From Bifidobacterium simiiventris (GTDB lineage Bacteria; Actinomycetota; Actinomycetes; Actinomycetales; Bifidobacteriaceae): a DNA stretch of 64,000 nt. The DNA lies in NCBI RefSeq assembly GCF_019331715.1, contig NZ_JAHBBG010000008.1, positions 41,724 through 105,723 of the forward strand. The letters run 5' to 3'. The stretch's first letter is position 1. Each line of letters starts with the position of its first letter. This document shows, piece by piece, positions 28,362 to 36,328 of this stretch. The notes below the pieces were generated by a model. The model ran no database searches and was not told the DNA's origin. It was given only the letters and a program-made list of their open reading frames with translations. The position numbers and the translations under genes were made by a program.

Positions 28362-29735
28362 TTACCTGTCGTTTCGCTCCCCTGCCTCTTGATCGAGCGC
28401 GAACGCGGCGTACAACGGCAGACTGATGAGCGGCACATCGGTGCCGGCCACGGTATCTATGCCGAAGTCGCGTTCGGACAGCCGGTATGCGCGCGGGGAA
28501 TGTCCTTCCTCCACGAATCTGCGCAGGTTTTTGGCCGTGACGTTGCGGGCGGATTTGATCTCCACCGGAATGACCTGCGCTTGCCGGTTCTGGAATACGA
28601 AGTCCAGTTCCCCCTGGCCGTTGCCGGCGGGCGTCCAGTAGAACGTATGCAATCCCGCGGCCTTCAGCGATTGCATGGCATAGTTTTCGGCCAGTGCGCC
28701 GCGGAAGTCGGATGACAGGATCTGTGCGACGTCGGGACGCAGCAACAGTTCCGCATCGATGCCGAACTTGGAGAACATGATGCCGGTATCGGCCACGTAG
28801 ATCTTGAAGAAACTGCCTTCCTCGTCGCAGTACGGGGTCAACGGCGCTTCGCTGTCCTTGGTCATGTCGTTCCGACTGACGATGCCGGCGGCTTCCAGCC
28901 ATTCCAATGGTTCCAGCAAACGTTCGCGACGTCCTCCGCGGATGACGTCGGCGTATTTGAATTTTTTCGTGGACGATCGCAGGAGCTGCTTCTGCAGACT
29001 GTCCCAGATGCGTTTCGCGGAGATGCCGCTGATGCCGTTGTCCGGATCAGTCATGTCGTTGACGTACGTGTCGTTGATCTCGTGCTGTTCCTGCATGACC
29101 GATGCAAACGATCGCGTAGTGCGGTATGCGTCCACGGCCTTGGGCATGCCGCCGATGACGAGATACCGGTGATACCAGTCGAGCGCCCTATCGTGCAGCA
29201 TGAACGAGCGTGGGTCGGCGGCATGATCCCTGATCGACTTGGCGAGTGGCTGCTCGTCCACGGCCCAGAGGAATTCCTCGAAATCCATCGGGAACATGTC
29301 AAGCTGGCGTACGCCCGACGGGAATGGCAGCCGTCGTTTCTTCACGGTGACTCCGAGTAGGCTGCCGGTTGCGATGACCCGCCACTGGGTTCCGGAGAAG
29401 AATCGCAATGAATTCAATGCCTTGTCGCTGAGCTGTATTTCGTCGAAGAACAGCAGCGTGGACTGCGGCTCGCATGGTTTGCCGGTATATTCCCGAATGC
29501 GGTTGATGATGGCTTCCGTGTCGTTGGTCGGAACGTCGAAGATCTTTTCGATGGTGGCCAGATCGGTCTGAAAATCCAGTTTGACCATGTCGTCGTCGAA
29601 CAGGTCGTGTGCGATCTGCTCGATCAGAAACGTCTTGCCGATGCGACGCGCTCCTCGGATGAGCAGGGGTTTCGTGTCGCCGACATCCTTCCACCGGCGG
29701 ATGTCGTCAGCTAACTTGCGTCGCATGTATGTCAT
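28362..29735 (-). CDS. AAA ATPase with DUF4143 domain
   Basis: This 457-residue member of the AAA_14/DUF4143 family has Walker A GARRIGKT at residues 27-34, Walker B TLLFFDEIQLS near residue 98, and sensor-like VIATGSLLGV near 123. The C-terminal DUF4143 domain ends with GELDFVF and VIPVEIKSARN, spaced like a PD-(D/E)XK nuclease core. ATG 29735 has GGGAG about ten bases upstream; a second ATG three codons later is possible. GC content is lower than in gyrA. An AT-rich inverted repeat lies immediately upstream, as for the ATPase at 7241. The molecular role of this widespread family is not established. Confidence 0.87.
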   Translation of the reverse strand: MTYMRRKLADDIRRWKDVGDTKPLLIRGARRIGKTFLIEQIAHDLFDDDMVKLDFQTDLATIEKIFDVPTNDTEAIINRIREYTGKPCEPQSTLLFFDEIQLSDKALNSLRFFSGTQWRVIATGSLLGVTVKKRRLPFPSGVRQLDMFPMDFEEFLWAVDEQPLAKSIRDHAADPRSFMLHDRALDWYHRYLVIGGMPKAVDAYRTTRSFASVMQEQHEINDTYVNDMTDPDNGISGISAKRIWDSLQKQLLRSSTKKFKYADVIRGGRRERLLEPLEWLEAAGIVSRNDMTKDSEAPLTPYCDEEGSFFKIYVADTGIMFSKFGIDAELLLRPDVAQILSSDFRGALAENYAMQSLKAAGLHTFYWTPAGNGQGELDFVFQNRQAQVIPVEIKSARNVTAKNLRRFVEEGHSPRAYRLSERDFGIDTVAGTDVPLISLPLYAAFALDQEAGERNDR

Positions 29736-29759
29736 GCCGGTTGTCTCCCTACGTCCTTG

Positions 29760-29789
29760 TGTACATAAAATAACATATTTTTATGTACA
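29760..29789. promoter_or_regulatory. AT-rich inverted repeat upstream of the DUF4143 ATPase
   Basis: Perfect 11-bp arms TGTACATAAAA (29760-29770) and TTTTATGTACA (29779-29789) with an 8-base centre; a looser copy of the motif continues to about 29823 (ACATATTATTTTGTGTAT). It starts 25 bases before the ATPase ATG, so it is a candidate autoregulatory operator. Confidence 0.75.
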
Positions 29790-30132
29790 TATAATACAGG
29801 AAAACATATTATTTTGTGTATAATTTTGGGATTCCAAAAGAACGGACGTGACTGAGTCTCGGTCGCGCTATCGGAGCTCGCCACGGTCGTTATTCGTTTG
29901 GAGGCGACTCGAGTTGAGTCGTGATGTCGTGACGTGTATCCAGTTAGGGTTGGTCAGGGTGGATGTCGCGCGTATCGTGTCAGGGACGGCGGGATTGCAG
30001 ATTAACAGATGAATGGAGTGTTGGGGTTTGCCGTTGGTCGATGGATGCTAAGGATGATACATATCGACATGTTTATGGTGTCTTTTGAGTGGAAAATGTT
30101 TCTTTCTGTCACATAACGCGCCGATTTGATTT
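29790..30132. other. Non-coding gap before the sugar permease operon
   Basis: Apart from the tail of the AT-rich repeats (to about 29823) nothing is recognised. There is no supported gene on either strand and no strong palindrome. Confidence 0.5.
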
Positions 30133-30180
30133 TGTAACCGGTCACACGATGGTGTATAGTACTTCATGTGACCGGTTACA
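30133..30180 (+). promoter_or_regulatory. Paired LacI-type operators and promoter of the permease operon
   Basis: TGTAACCGGTCACA (30133-30146) and TGTGACCGGTTACA (30167-30180) lie 34 bp apart, about three helical turns, and bracket a -10-like TATAGT at 30155-30160. The same pair occurs before the GH43 gene (33495) and before the binding-protein genes (34771). The CCGG-centred palindrome is typical of LacI-family sites. The regulator is very likely the LacI protein at 33600. Confidence 0.9.
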
Positions 30181-30246
30181 ACACTGTGGTGAGAGTGGCC
30201 GGCAGAGATTAGCGATAGAGCTCTTTCAAAGGAGAGGAGTCGTAAG

Positions 30247-31197
30247 ATGGCTTCAGCTCAGGTGCAGGCCGTTGCCGCGCAAGCGGCGAGTACGGCTACG
30301 GCGCATACGTCAACGGCAAGAGTCAACAAGCACAAGGCAGACTGGCGTGGCTGGAAGTTCATGTGGCCGTTCGCCGTGGTGTTCGTCTTCGTGTTCATCG
30401 TCCCGATCGTGTACGCGATCTACATCAGCTTCTTCCAGAAGAAGATGATCGGCGGCACCGTGTTCGTGGGCCTTGCGAACTACACGCGTCTGTTCGGTGA
30501 TCAGAACTTCTGGCAGTCGGTCGGCCGTGTGGCGTTGTTCACGGTCGTGCAGGTGCCGATCATGCTGTTCCTCGCCGCCGCGATGGCGCTCGCGATCGAC
30601 AGCATGAAGTTGCATGGCACGAAGTTCTTCCGCATCTCCACGTTCCTGCCGTACGCGGTGCCCGCCGTCGTCTCGACCATGATCTGGGGCTTCGTCTACG
30701 GTGCGAAATACGGTCTCGTCGGCTCGTTCAACGACTTCTTCGGCACGAACATCGACGTCCTCAAGCCGTCCGTCCTGCTGGCCGCGATCGGCAACATCAA
30801 CACGTGGGAGTTCACCGGCTACAACATGCTGATCTTCTACAGCTCGCTGTCGACCATCCCACACAGCCTGTACGAGGCCGCCTCGATCGACGGCGCGAGC
30901 GAATGGCAGATCGTCAGGTCGATCAAGCTGCCCGAACTGCGCGGCAGCCTCGCGATCACGGTGATCTTCTCGATCATCGGCTCGTTCCAGCTGTTCAACG
31001 AACCGAGCATCCTGCAGAACATGGTGCCGGGCAACGCGATCACGACGTACTATACGCCGAACATGTACGCGTACAACCTGAGCTTCACCGGTAACCAGTC
31101 GAACTATGCGGCCGCGCTGGCGATCACGATGGCCGTGATCACGATGGCGATCGCGTATGCGGTGCAGCTCAAGAGCATGAAGGAGCAGATGAAGTGA
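30247..31197 (+). CDS. Sugar ABC transporter permease (MalF-like)
   Basis: This 316-residue CUT1-type permease has an Ala/Thr-rich cytoplasmic N-terminus and six membrane segments (first FAVVFVFVFIVPIVYAIYI). The EAA loop EAASIDGASEWQIVRSIKLP near residue 220 docks the ATPase. The ATG follows AAAGGAGAGG. It is first in a two-gene operon with the MalG-like permease, directly after a paired LacI operator. No ATPase gene is present nearby, as is usual in bifidobacteria, where one shared MsmK-type ATPase serves many systems. Substrate binding is probably supplied by the lipoproteins at 34865 and 36329. Confidence 0.93.
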   Translation: MASAQVQAVAAQAASTATAHTSTARVNKHKADWRGWKFMWPFAVVFVFVFIVPIVYAIYISFFQKKMIGGTVFVGLANYTRLFGDQNFWQSVGRVALFTVVQVPIMLFLAAAMALAIDSMKLHGTKFFRISTFLPYAVPAVVSTMIWGFVYGAKYGLVGSFNDFFGTNIDVLKPSVLLAAIGNINTWEFTGYNMLIFYSSLSTIPHSLYEAASIDGASEWQIVRSIKLPELRGSLAITVIFSIIGSFQLFNEPSILQNMVPGNAITTYYTPNMYAYNLSFTGNQSNYAAALAITMAVITMAIAYAVQLKSMKEQMK

Positions 31198-31240
31198 TGT
31201 CGATGATGACGGCAATGCAGGTTTCGTTGAAGGAGCGTGG

Positions 31241-32233
31241 ATGATGAGCAGTGCAACCATGACGGCGCAGTCGTTGCGCGAGCAGGAGAAAGCCGCGAAA
31301 CGCGCCGAAAAGGAGCGCCAGAAGCGCATCGCCAAGGACGAGGCGGCGGAACGCAAGCGCGCAGAGAAGTCCGGCTTCGCGAACGTGAACAACCCGCGCC
31401 GGTCCGTGACGTTGACGGTGATCTGCGCGGTGTTTGCGGTGTACTGCCTGTTCCCGTTCGTGTATCTGGTCATCAACGCAACGAAGACGCAGGCGGACTT
31501 CACGTCGACGTTCGGTCTCGGTTTCGGCCATACGTTCGCCCTGTGGGACAACATCGTGACCGTGTTCACCTACCAGGACGGCATCTTCGGCCGTTGGCTG
31601 CTGAACACGCTGCTGTATGTGGTGGTTGGCGCGGGCGGTGCGACGCTGCTGGCGATCATGGGCGGCTATGCGTTGGCGAAGTTCCGCTTCCCGGGCCGCA
31701 AGGCCGTGTTTGCGGTGATCATTGGAGCGATCTCGGTGCCGGGCATCGCGCTGGCCGTGCCGCAGTTCCTGCTGTTCGCGAAGCTGAACCTGACGAACAC
31801 CCCGTGGGCCATGATCATCCCGTCGCTGATCTCCCCGTTCGGTCTGTATCTGATGTGGATTTTCTCCGAGCAGGCAGTGCCTACTGAGCTGCTCGAGGCG
31901 GCCCGCGTGGACGGCGCGAGCGAATGGCGTACGTTCTGGACGATCAGCCTGCCGCTGCTCGCTCCGGGCATCGTCACCACCGCCCTGTTTACGATCGTGG
32001 CGACGTGGAACAACTACTTCCTGCCGTTGATCATGTTGAAGGAAGACAGCTGGTATCCGCTGACGATCGGTCTGAACCAGTGGAAGGATCAGGCGTCCAC
32101 CGCCGGCGGCACCGCGATCCAGAATCTGGTGATCACAGGTTCGCTGATCACAATCATCCCGCTGGTGATCGCGTTCCTGTGTCTGCAGAAGTACTGGCAG
32201 TCCGGCCTCGCCGCCGGCGCCGTCAAGGAGTAG
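31241..32233 (+). CDS. Sugar ABC transporter permease (MalG-like)
   Basis: This 330-residue CUT1 permease is partner of the preceding gene, 43 bases downstream. A highly charged N-terminus of about 55 residues (Lys/Glu/Ala-rich) precedes six membrane segments. The EAA loop is EAARVDGASEWRTFWTISLP near residue 226. The double ATG at 31241/31244 follows GAAGGAG. The two permeases should form the heterodimeric channel of an oligosaccharide importer under the LacI regulator. Confidence 0.93.
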   Translation: MMSSATMTAQSLREQEKAAKRAEKERQKRIAKDEAAERKRAEKSGFANVNNPRRSVTLTVICAVFAVYCLFPFVYLVINATKTQADFTSTFGLGFGHTFALWDNIVTVFTYQDGIFGRWLLNTLLYVVVGAGGATLLAIMGGYALAKFRFPGRKAVFAVIIGAISVPGIALAVPQFLLFAKLNLTNTPWAMIIPSLISPFGLYLMWIFSEQAVPTELLEAARVDGASEWRTFWTISLPLLAPGIVTTALFTIVATWNNYFLPLIMLKEDSWYPLTIGLNQWKDQASTAGGTAIQNLVITGSLITIIPLVIAFLCLQKYWQSGLAAGAVKE

Positions 32234-32241
32234 CGAGTCCG

Positions 32242-32381
32242 GCCGTAACTCAGCATCGGCGGTTGTCTGTTGTTGAGTTACGGTCGGGAACCATGCCTGA
32301 AACGACCGTAACTCAACGTGAGGTCTCCGATACCGTTGAGTTACGGTCGTTTTTTGCGTCAGAAACGGCCGTCACTCAACA
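32242..32381. repeat. GTTGAGTTACGGTCG hairpins
   Basis: Alternating copies: plus at 32272-32286 and 32335-32349, minus at 32303-32317 and 32367-32381, with a partial minus copy at 32242-32252. They form two successive hairpins with 15-bp arms. They lie after the permease operon, before its main terminator. Confidence 0.85.
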
Positions 32382-32384
32382 ACG

Positions 32385-32440
32385 CCGGTTATGGTGAAGC
32401 CCGTGATCTTGTCTAGGATCGCGGGCTTCACCATAACCGG
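32385..32440. terminator. Bidirectional terminator between permease and GH43 genes
   Basis: 24-bp arms (32385-32408 and 32417-32440; CCGGTTATGGTGAAGCCC... and its complement) that match at all but one position around an 8-base loop, between converging genes. Confidence 0.85.
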
Positions 32441-32457
32441 CGGAATGTGTCCGGCGC

Positions 32458-33441
32458 TCAGTCGTCCATGTCCTGCGCCGAGATGTACGCGTTCGGGTCG
32501 GTGATCGGTTCATGATCGTCGGGGACCTCGCGATGCGTGGACCCCTCGTAGGACTCGTCCCAGACCATGCTCGCCGTTCCGTCCGCGATGGTGATCGGCA
32601 GCTGCACGATCGGCGAATTGCCGAGATCGTTCTTGTACCAACGGTCGCCGATGAACAGGAACCGGTCGCTGTGGTACTGGTCGTCGTCGAGCGGGATCAC
32701 GATGTCGACCTGCGAGTCGAACGTCTGCGTGCCCAACGGTGCGAACGTGCGCCACTCGCTCCACGGGCCGTGCAGGTCGGGTGCGGTCGAGTACATGTTG
32801 TCGTTGGTGAACCAGCCGGTCAGCTTCGAGCCGAACCAGTAGTACAGGCCGTCTTTCTTGACGATCGTCGGCGACTCCAGTCCGTACGGATAGTCGTTGG
32901 CGCGCTCGCAGGCGACGTCTTCGACGATGGTCAGGTAGTCGTCGGACAGACGGTAGATATGCGTGCCGTGATCGCGGTCCTCGCTCATGATGTAGCCGCT
33001 GCCGTCATCGTCCTGGAACACGCCGATGTCGCGGCTGAGGTAGCCGCGCCATGTGATGGTGGTCTGGAACGTGAACGGTCCGAGCGGGTTGTCCGCGACG
33101 GCGACGCCGATATGCGCGTACATGTAGTCCGGCGTTTCGGCGTGGATGTACATGACGTATTTGCCGGTCGTCGGGCAATGCAGCACCTTCGGGCGTTCTC
33201 CGATGCGATCGGCCGCCAGCGCGGAGCCGTCTTCCTGCACTTCGAACACGATGCCGTGGCTCATCCAGTGGACGAAATCCTGGGTGGTGTAGCAGCAGAC
33301 GCCTTGGAACAGGTTGCCGTTGGCCTTGTTCTCGCCGTACGCGCACCACGTGTCGCCGAAGCGTTGCACACCGATGCCGTGGAGTTGGGCGACGCTGCCG
33401 GCGGTGTCGGTCGGCAGGAATGAGCCGAATCTGGTTGGCAT
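32458..33441 (-). CDS. GH43 glycosidase, subfamily 24-like exo-beta-1,3-galactanase
   Basis: A 327-residue five-bladed beta-propeller glycosidase without a signal peptide, so intracellular. Features shared with exo-beta-1,3-galactanases of GH43_24 are YGENKANG (residues 35-42), ERPKVLHCPTTGKYVMYIH (82-100), SRDIGVFQDDDG (136-147), the general-acid region GLESPTIV (Glu189), SKLTGWFTN and TFDSQ (Gln244), the Gln that stands in for a catalytic base in that subfamily. The ATG at 33441 has AAGGA upstream; the frame opens earlier at 33492. Paired LacI operators lie just upstream at 33495-33542. It probably trims imported galactan or arabinogalactan side-chain oligosaccharides. The exact linkage is inferred, not shown. 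Confidence 0.8.
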   Translation of the reverse strand: MPTRFGSFLPTDTAGSVAQLHGIGVQRFGDTWCAYGENKANGNLFQGVCCYTTQDFVHWMSHGIVFEVQEDGSALAADRIGERPKVLHCPTTGKYVMYIHAETPDYMYAHIGVAVADNPLGPFTFQTTITWRGYLSRDIGVFQDDDGSGYIMSEDRDHGTHIYRLSDDYLTIVEDVACERANDYPYGLESPTIVKKDGLYYWFGSKLTGWFTNDNMYSTAPDLHGPWSEWRTFAPLGTQTFDSQVDIVIPLDDDQYHSDRFLFIGDRWYKNDLGNSPIVQLPITIADGTASMVWDESYEGSTHREVPDDHEPITDPNAYISAQDMDD

Positions 33442-33494
33442 GAGAGATCCTTCCCTGTGGGGTGAAATATGATTCGCCGGCCGCATCCTCATTG

Positions 33495-33542
33495 TGTGAC
33501 CGGTTACATATGTTAGTATATCAATATATGTAACCGGTCACG
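33495..33542 (-). promoter_or_regulatory. Paired LacI-type operators of the GH43 gene
   Basis: TGTGACCGGTTACA (33495-33508) and TGTAACCGGTCACG (33529-33542) are 34 bp apart around a minus-strand -10-like TATACT (33515-33520). The site lies between the GH43 gene and the LacI gene, both on the minus strand. Confidence 0.9.
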
Positions 33543-33599
33543 CCATTGTCTGCATCTTTGGTGTTGCGTCTGATGCCTCGCCGTCTCGCTGCGTGTCGT

Positions 33600-34646
33600 T
33601 TACGCTGACTGCCGCTCGATGATCGTGGTGGGCAGCAACTTCACGAAATGCTGCTCTACCGGCTCGCCGCGCATGATGCTCAGCAGCAGCTTCGCCACGG
33701 TCTCGCCGTGCAGATACGAGTCCTGCCGCATGGTGGTGAGCTTCGGGTTGGCCATCTGCGCGAACGGCGAATCGTCGAATCCGGTGACGGCGATGTCGTC
33801 CGGGACCCGGTAGCCGAAGCGGTCGAGCTGGTTGATCACTCCGATGGCGATATTGTCATTCGCGCATACGATACCGTCGATCTGGTCGAGGAACGGCTGG
33901 AACGCCACCGCGGCCATCTCACCGCTGCCGATCTCCCAATCGTCGGCGTAGTACACGTGCGAATCGTCGTAGAACTTGCCCATGGCCTCACGGAAGCCGT
34001 TCATGCGGTTGATGGCGGACGTCGAATATCCGGGTCCGCACACGTAGGCAAGGCGCGAGCGACCTTTGTTGAGCAGGAACCGGGTGATGTCGCGCTGGCC
34101 TTCCGCGTTGGCGAAATCAACCGCCGGATAGGGCAGATCGCCGCGGTTGCTGGCTTCCGAGCGCACGACCGGCCGCTTGATCTCCTTGCATGCCAAGGCC
34201 AGCGAGTCGTCCTCGCTCAGTGAAAACAGTAGGTAGCCGTCGGCGTAGTCGCTTTTGATGAGCTTGGTGATGCGATGGACGGCCTCGTCGGAGTTGGCGA
34301 TGACGGTGACCATCTGGTAGCCGGCATCTCCCAGTGTCTGGTTTGCAGCGGCCATGGCCTCGGCGACGCTGGCCTGCATGATCGTTGCGGCGGATTCGAC
34401 CTGCAGGATCAGGCAGACGGTCTGTGTGCGCTGCTGCGCGAGTGACCGGGCGGCGTTGTTTGGCACATACTGCAGGGTTTCGATGGCGTTGGCGATGCGC
34501 TCCGCGGCGTCCCTGGAGACGTGGTCGTTGCCGTTGAGGTAGCGGGATACCGTTCCGTAGGACACCTCCGCGTAGCGTGCTACGTCTCGGATGGTCACTT
34601 TCTTATGCGCCGTGGTCATGAACACCATGGTATTCGGTTCTGACAT
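33600..34646 (-). CDS. LacI-family transcriptional regulator
   Basis: This 348-residue repressor has the N-terminal HTH KVTIRDVARYAEVSYGTVSRYLNG (about residues 16-39) and hinge helix NAARSLAQQRT. The periplasmic-binding-like effector domain contains RSRLAYVCGPGYS, GIVCANDNIAIGVINQLDRFGYRVPDD (in two blocks) and TGFDDSPFAQM. It lies amid three copies of a paired CCGG-centred operator and is the obvious candidate to bind them, including the pair at 34771 in the divergent region shared with the binding-protein operon, so autoregulation is likely. The effector is probably the sugar imported by this system. Confidence 0.92.
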   Translation of the reverse strand: MSEPNTMVFMTTAHKKVTIRDVARYAEVSYGTVSRYLNGNDHVSRDAAERIANAIETLQYVPNNAARSLAQQRTQTVCLILQVESAATIMQASVAEAMAAANQTLGDAGYQMVTVIANSDEAVHRITKLIKSDYADGYLLFSLSEDDSLALACKEIKRPVVRSEASNRGDLPYPAVDFANAEGQRDITRFLLNKGRSRLAYVCGPGYSTSAINRMNGFREAMGKFYDDSHVYYADDWEIGSGEMAAVAFQPFLDQIDGIVCANDNIAIGVINQLDRFGYRVPDDIAVTGFDDSPFAQMANPKLTTMRQDSYLHGETVAKLLLSIMRGEPVEQHFVKLLPTTIIERQSA

Positions 34647-34770
34647 CTCCCCGCTCCCTTGTGTTTCACGCAGTGTCGTTCACTACCGTTCCGGCTTGCG
34701 GATCACGCGGCCATGCGCGTTCCTCGCGACTTGTCTGATCCGTGATCGCGATGATCGGCGACACACGATT

Positions 34771-34819
34771 TGTAACCGGTCACATATCAGTGTATAGTAT
34801 TTTCATGTAACCGGTCACA
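34771..34819 (+). promoter_or_regulatory. Paired LacI-type operators of the binding-protein operon
   Basis: TGTAACCGGTCACA occurs twice, 34771-34784 and 34806-34819, 35 bp apart, bracketing TATAGT (34793-34798). Spacing and promoter placement match the permease promoter. Confidence 0.9.
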
Positions 34820-34864
34820 CAGTGTGTTGTGTGATACAAACCTCGAAGAGGAGAGGCGGATAAC

Positions 34865-36220
34865 ATGAACGGCTCGATAAACAAGATAATCGCCGTTGCG
34901 GGTGCCGCGGCCATGCTGGTCAGCGTCGCGGCATGCGGTGGCAACTCCACCAACAACGCGCAGCAGGGCGGCGGCGACATCTCCACGGGCGGCACCACCG
35001 AAATCACCGTGTGGGCGTGGGAGACGACCCTGACCCAGGTGGTCAAGGACTTCGAAAAAGCCAACCCCGATATCAAGGTCAAGCTCGTCAACTCCGGTCA
35101 GGGAAACAAGACCTACACCGCGCTGACCAACGCGCTCAACGCCGGCAACGGCGCGCCGGACGTGGCCCAGATCGAATACTACGCCCTGCCGAACTACGCG
35201 ATCGACGGTGCCCTGCAGGACATCACCGACAAGACCTCCGGCTACGACAGCTTCTACACGCCGGGCACCTGGTCCTCCGTGCAGTGGGGCGGCAAGGTCT
35301 ATGCGCTGCCGATGGACTCAGGTCCGATGGCCTTCTTCTACAACAAGGAGGTCTTCGACAAGGCCGGCATCACCGAGGCCCCGAAGACGTGGGACGAGTT
35401 CTACCAGGACGCCAAGAAGATCCACGCGCTCGGCGATAACTACTACATCACATCCGACACCGGCGACGCCGGCTTCTACGATTCGATGACGTGGCTGGCC
35501 GGCGCGAAACCGTTCGAAACCTCCGCGGACGGCAAGACCGTCACCATCAACCTCACCGGCGACGAGAAGGTCAAGGAATTCAACGAATTCTGGCAGAAGC
35601 TGCTCGACGAGGGCCTGCTCGACACTAAGACCGCCGGCTGGTCCGAGGACTGGTTCAAGGGCATGGCCGACGGCACGATCGCCTCGCTGATCACCGGCGC
35701 CTGGATGCCGGCCAACCTGGCCAACTCCGCCCCCGGCGGCGCCGGCAAGTGGCGCGTCGCCCCGACCCCGACCGCCGACGGTTCGGCCACCAACTCCGAG
35801 AACGGCGGTTCCTCGCTTGCTGTCCTCGCCTCCTCCAAGAAGCAGGACGCGGCCCTCAAGTTCATCGAATACGCGAACCACGGCGACGGTGTGGCCACCC
35901 GTGTGGCCGGCGGCGCATTCCCGGCCGACACCGAGTCGCTGAAATCCGACAGCTTCATCAATGCCACCACCGTGAAGAACGCCGACGGCGAGGACGTCGA
36001 CTACTTCGGTGGCCAGAAGTACAACGAGGTCCTCGCGCAGGCGGCTGAGAACGTGTCCACCGACTACCAGTTCCTGCCGTTCGAGGTCTACGCCCGCGGC
36101 AAGTTCGGCGACTTCGTCGGCAAGTCGTACACCGGCGACCAGAAGCTGTCCGACGGCGTGGCCGCATGGCAGCAGGACCTGAAGTCCTACGCCGAGGGCC
36201 AGGGCTTCGAAGTCAAGTGA
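34865..36220 (+). CDS. Sugar ABC transporter substrate-binding lipoprotein 1
   Basis: This 451-residue family-1 solute-binding protein starts with a lipoprotein signal and lipobox (MLVSVAAC, modified Cys at about 25). A Gly/Asn-rich spacer is followed by the two-lobe fold (ITVWAWETTLTQVVKDFEK, VAQIEYYALPNYA, KVYALPMDSGPMAFFYNKEVF, GTIASLITGAWMPANLA). It should sit on the outer face of the membrane and deliver sugar to the permeases at 30247-32233. The start follows GAGGAGAGG. It is closely similar to the next gene, so the two arose by duplication. Confidence 0.94.
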   Translation: MNGSINKIIAVAGAAAMLVSVAACGGNSTNNAQQGGGDISTGGTTEITVWAWETTLTQVVKDFEKANPDIKVKLVNSGQGNKTYTALTNALNAGNGAPDVAQIEYYALPNYAIDGALQDITDKTSGYDSFYTPGTWSSVQWGGKVYALPMDSGPMAFFYNKEVFDKAGITEAPKTWDEFYQDAKKIHALGDNYYITSDTGDAGFYDSMTWLAGAKPFETSADGKTVTINLTGDEKVKEFNEFWQKLLDEGLLDTKTAGWSEDWFKGMADGTIASLITGAWMPANLANSAPGGAGKWRVAPTPTADGSATNSENGGSSLAVLASSKKQDAALKFIEYANHGDGVATRVAGGAFPADTESLKSDSFINATTVKNADGEDVDYFGGQKYNEVLAQAAENVSTDYQFLPFEVYARGKFGDFVGKSYTGDQKLSDGVAAWQQDLKSYAEGQGFEVK

Positions 36221-36328
36221 TCGTCGCGCAAGCCGGTGTCCATCCGGTAATCGACGCGACCAATACAACCAGACATAACCAGTAATCAACGTAATCAACA
36301 GAACGTCTGTCAACAATCAAAGGAGCAT

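Noticed and set aside
28362..29735. Toxin-antitoxin or restriction system around the DUF4143 ATPase
   Set aside because: No partner gene lies on either side; only the palindromic promoter is notable.
34646..34680. parS site near TGTTTCACGC upstream of the LacI gene
   Set aside because: Only the left half matches; the right half does not form the palindrome.
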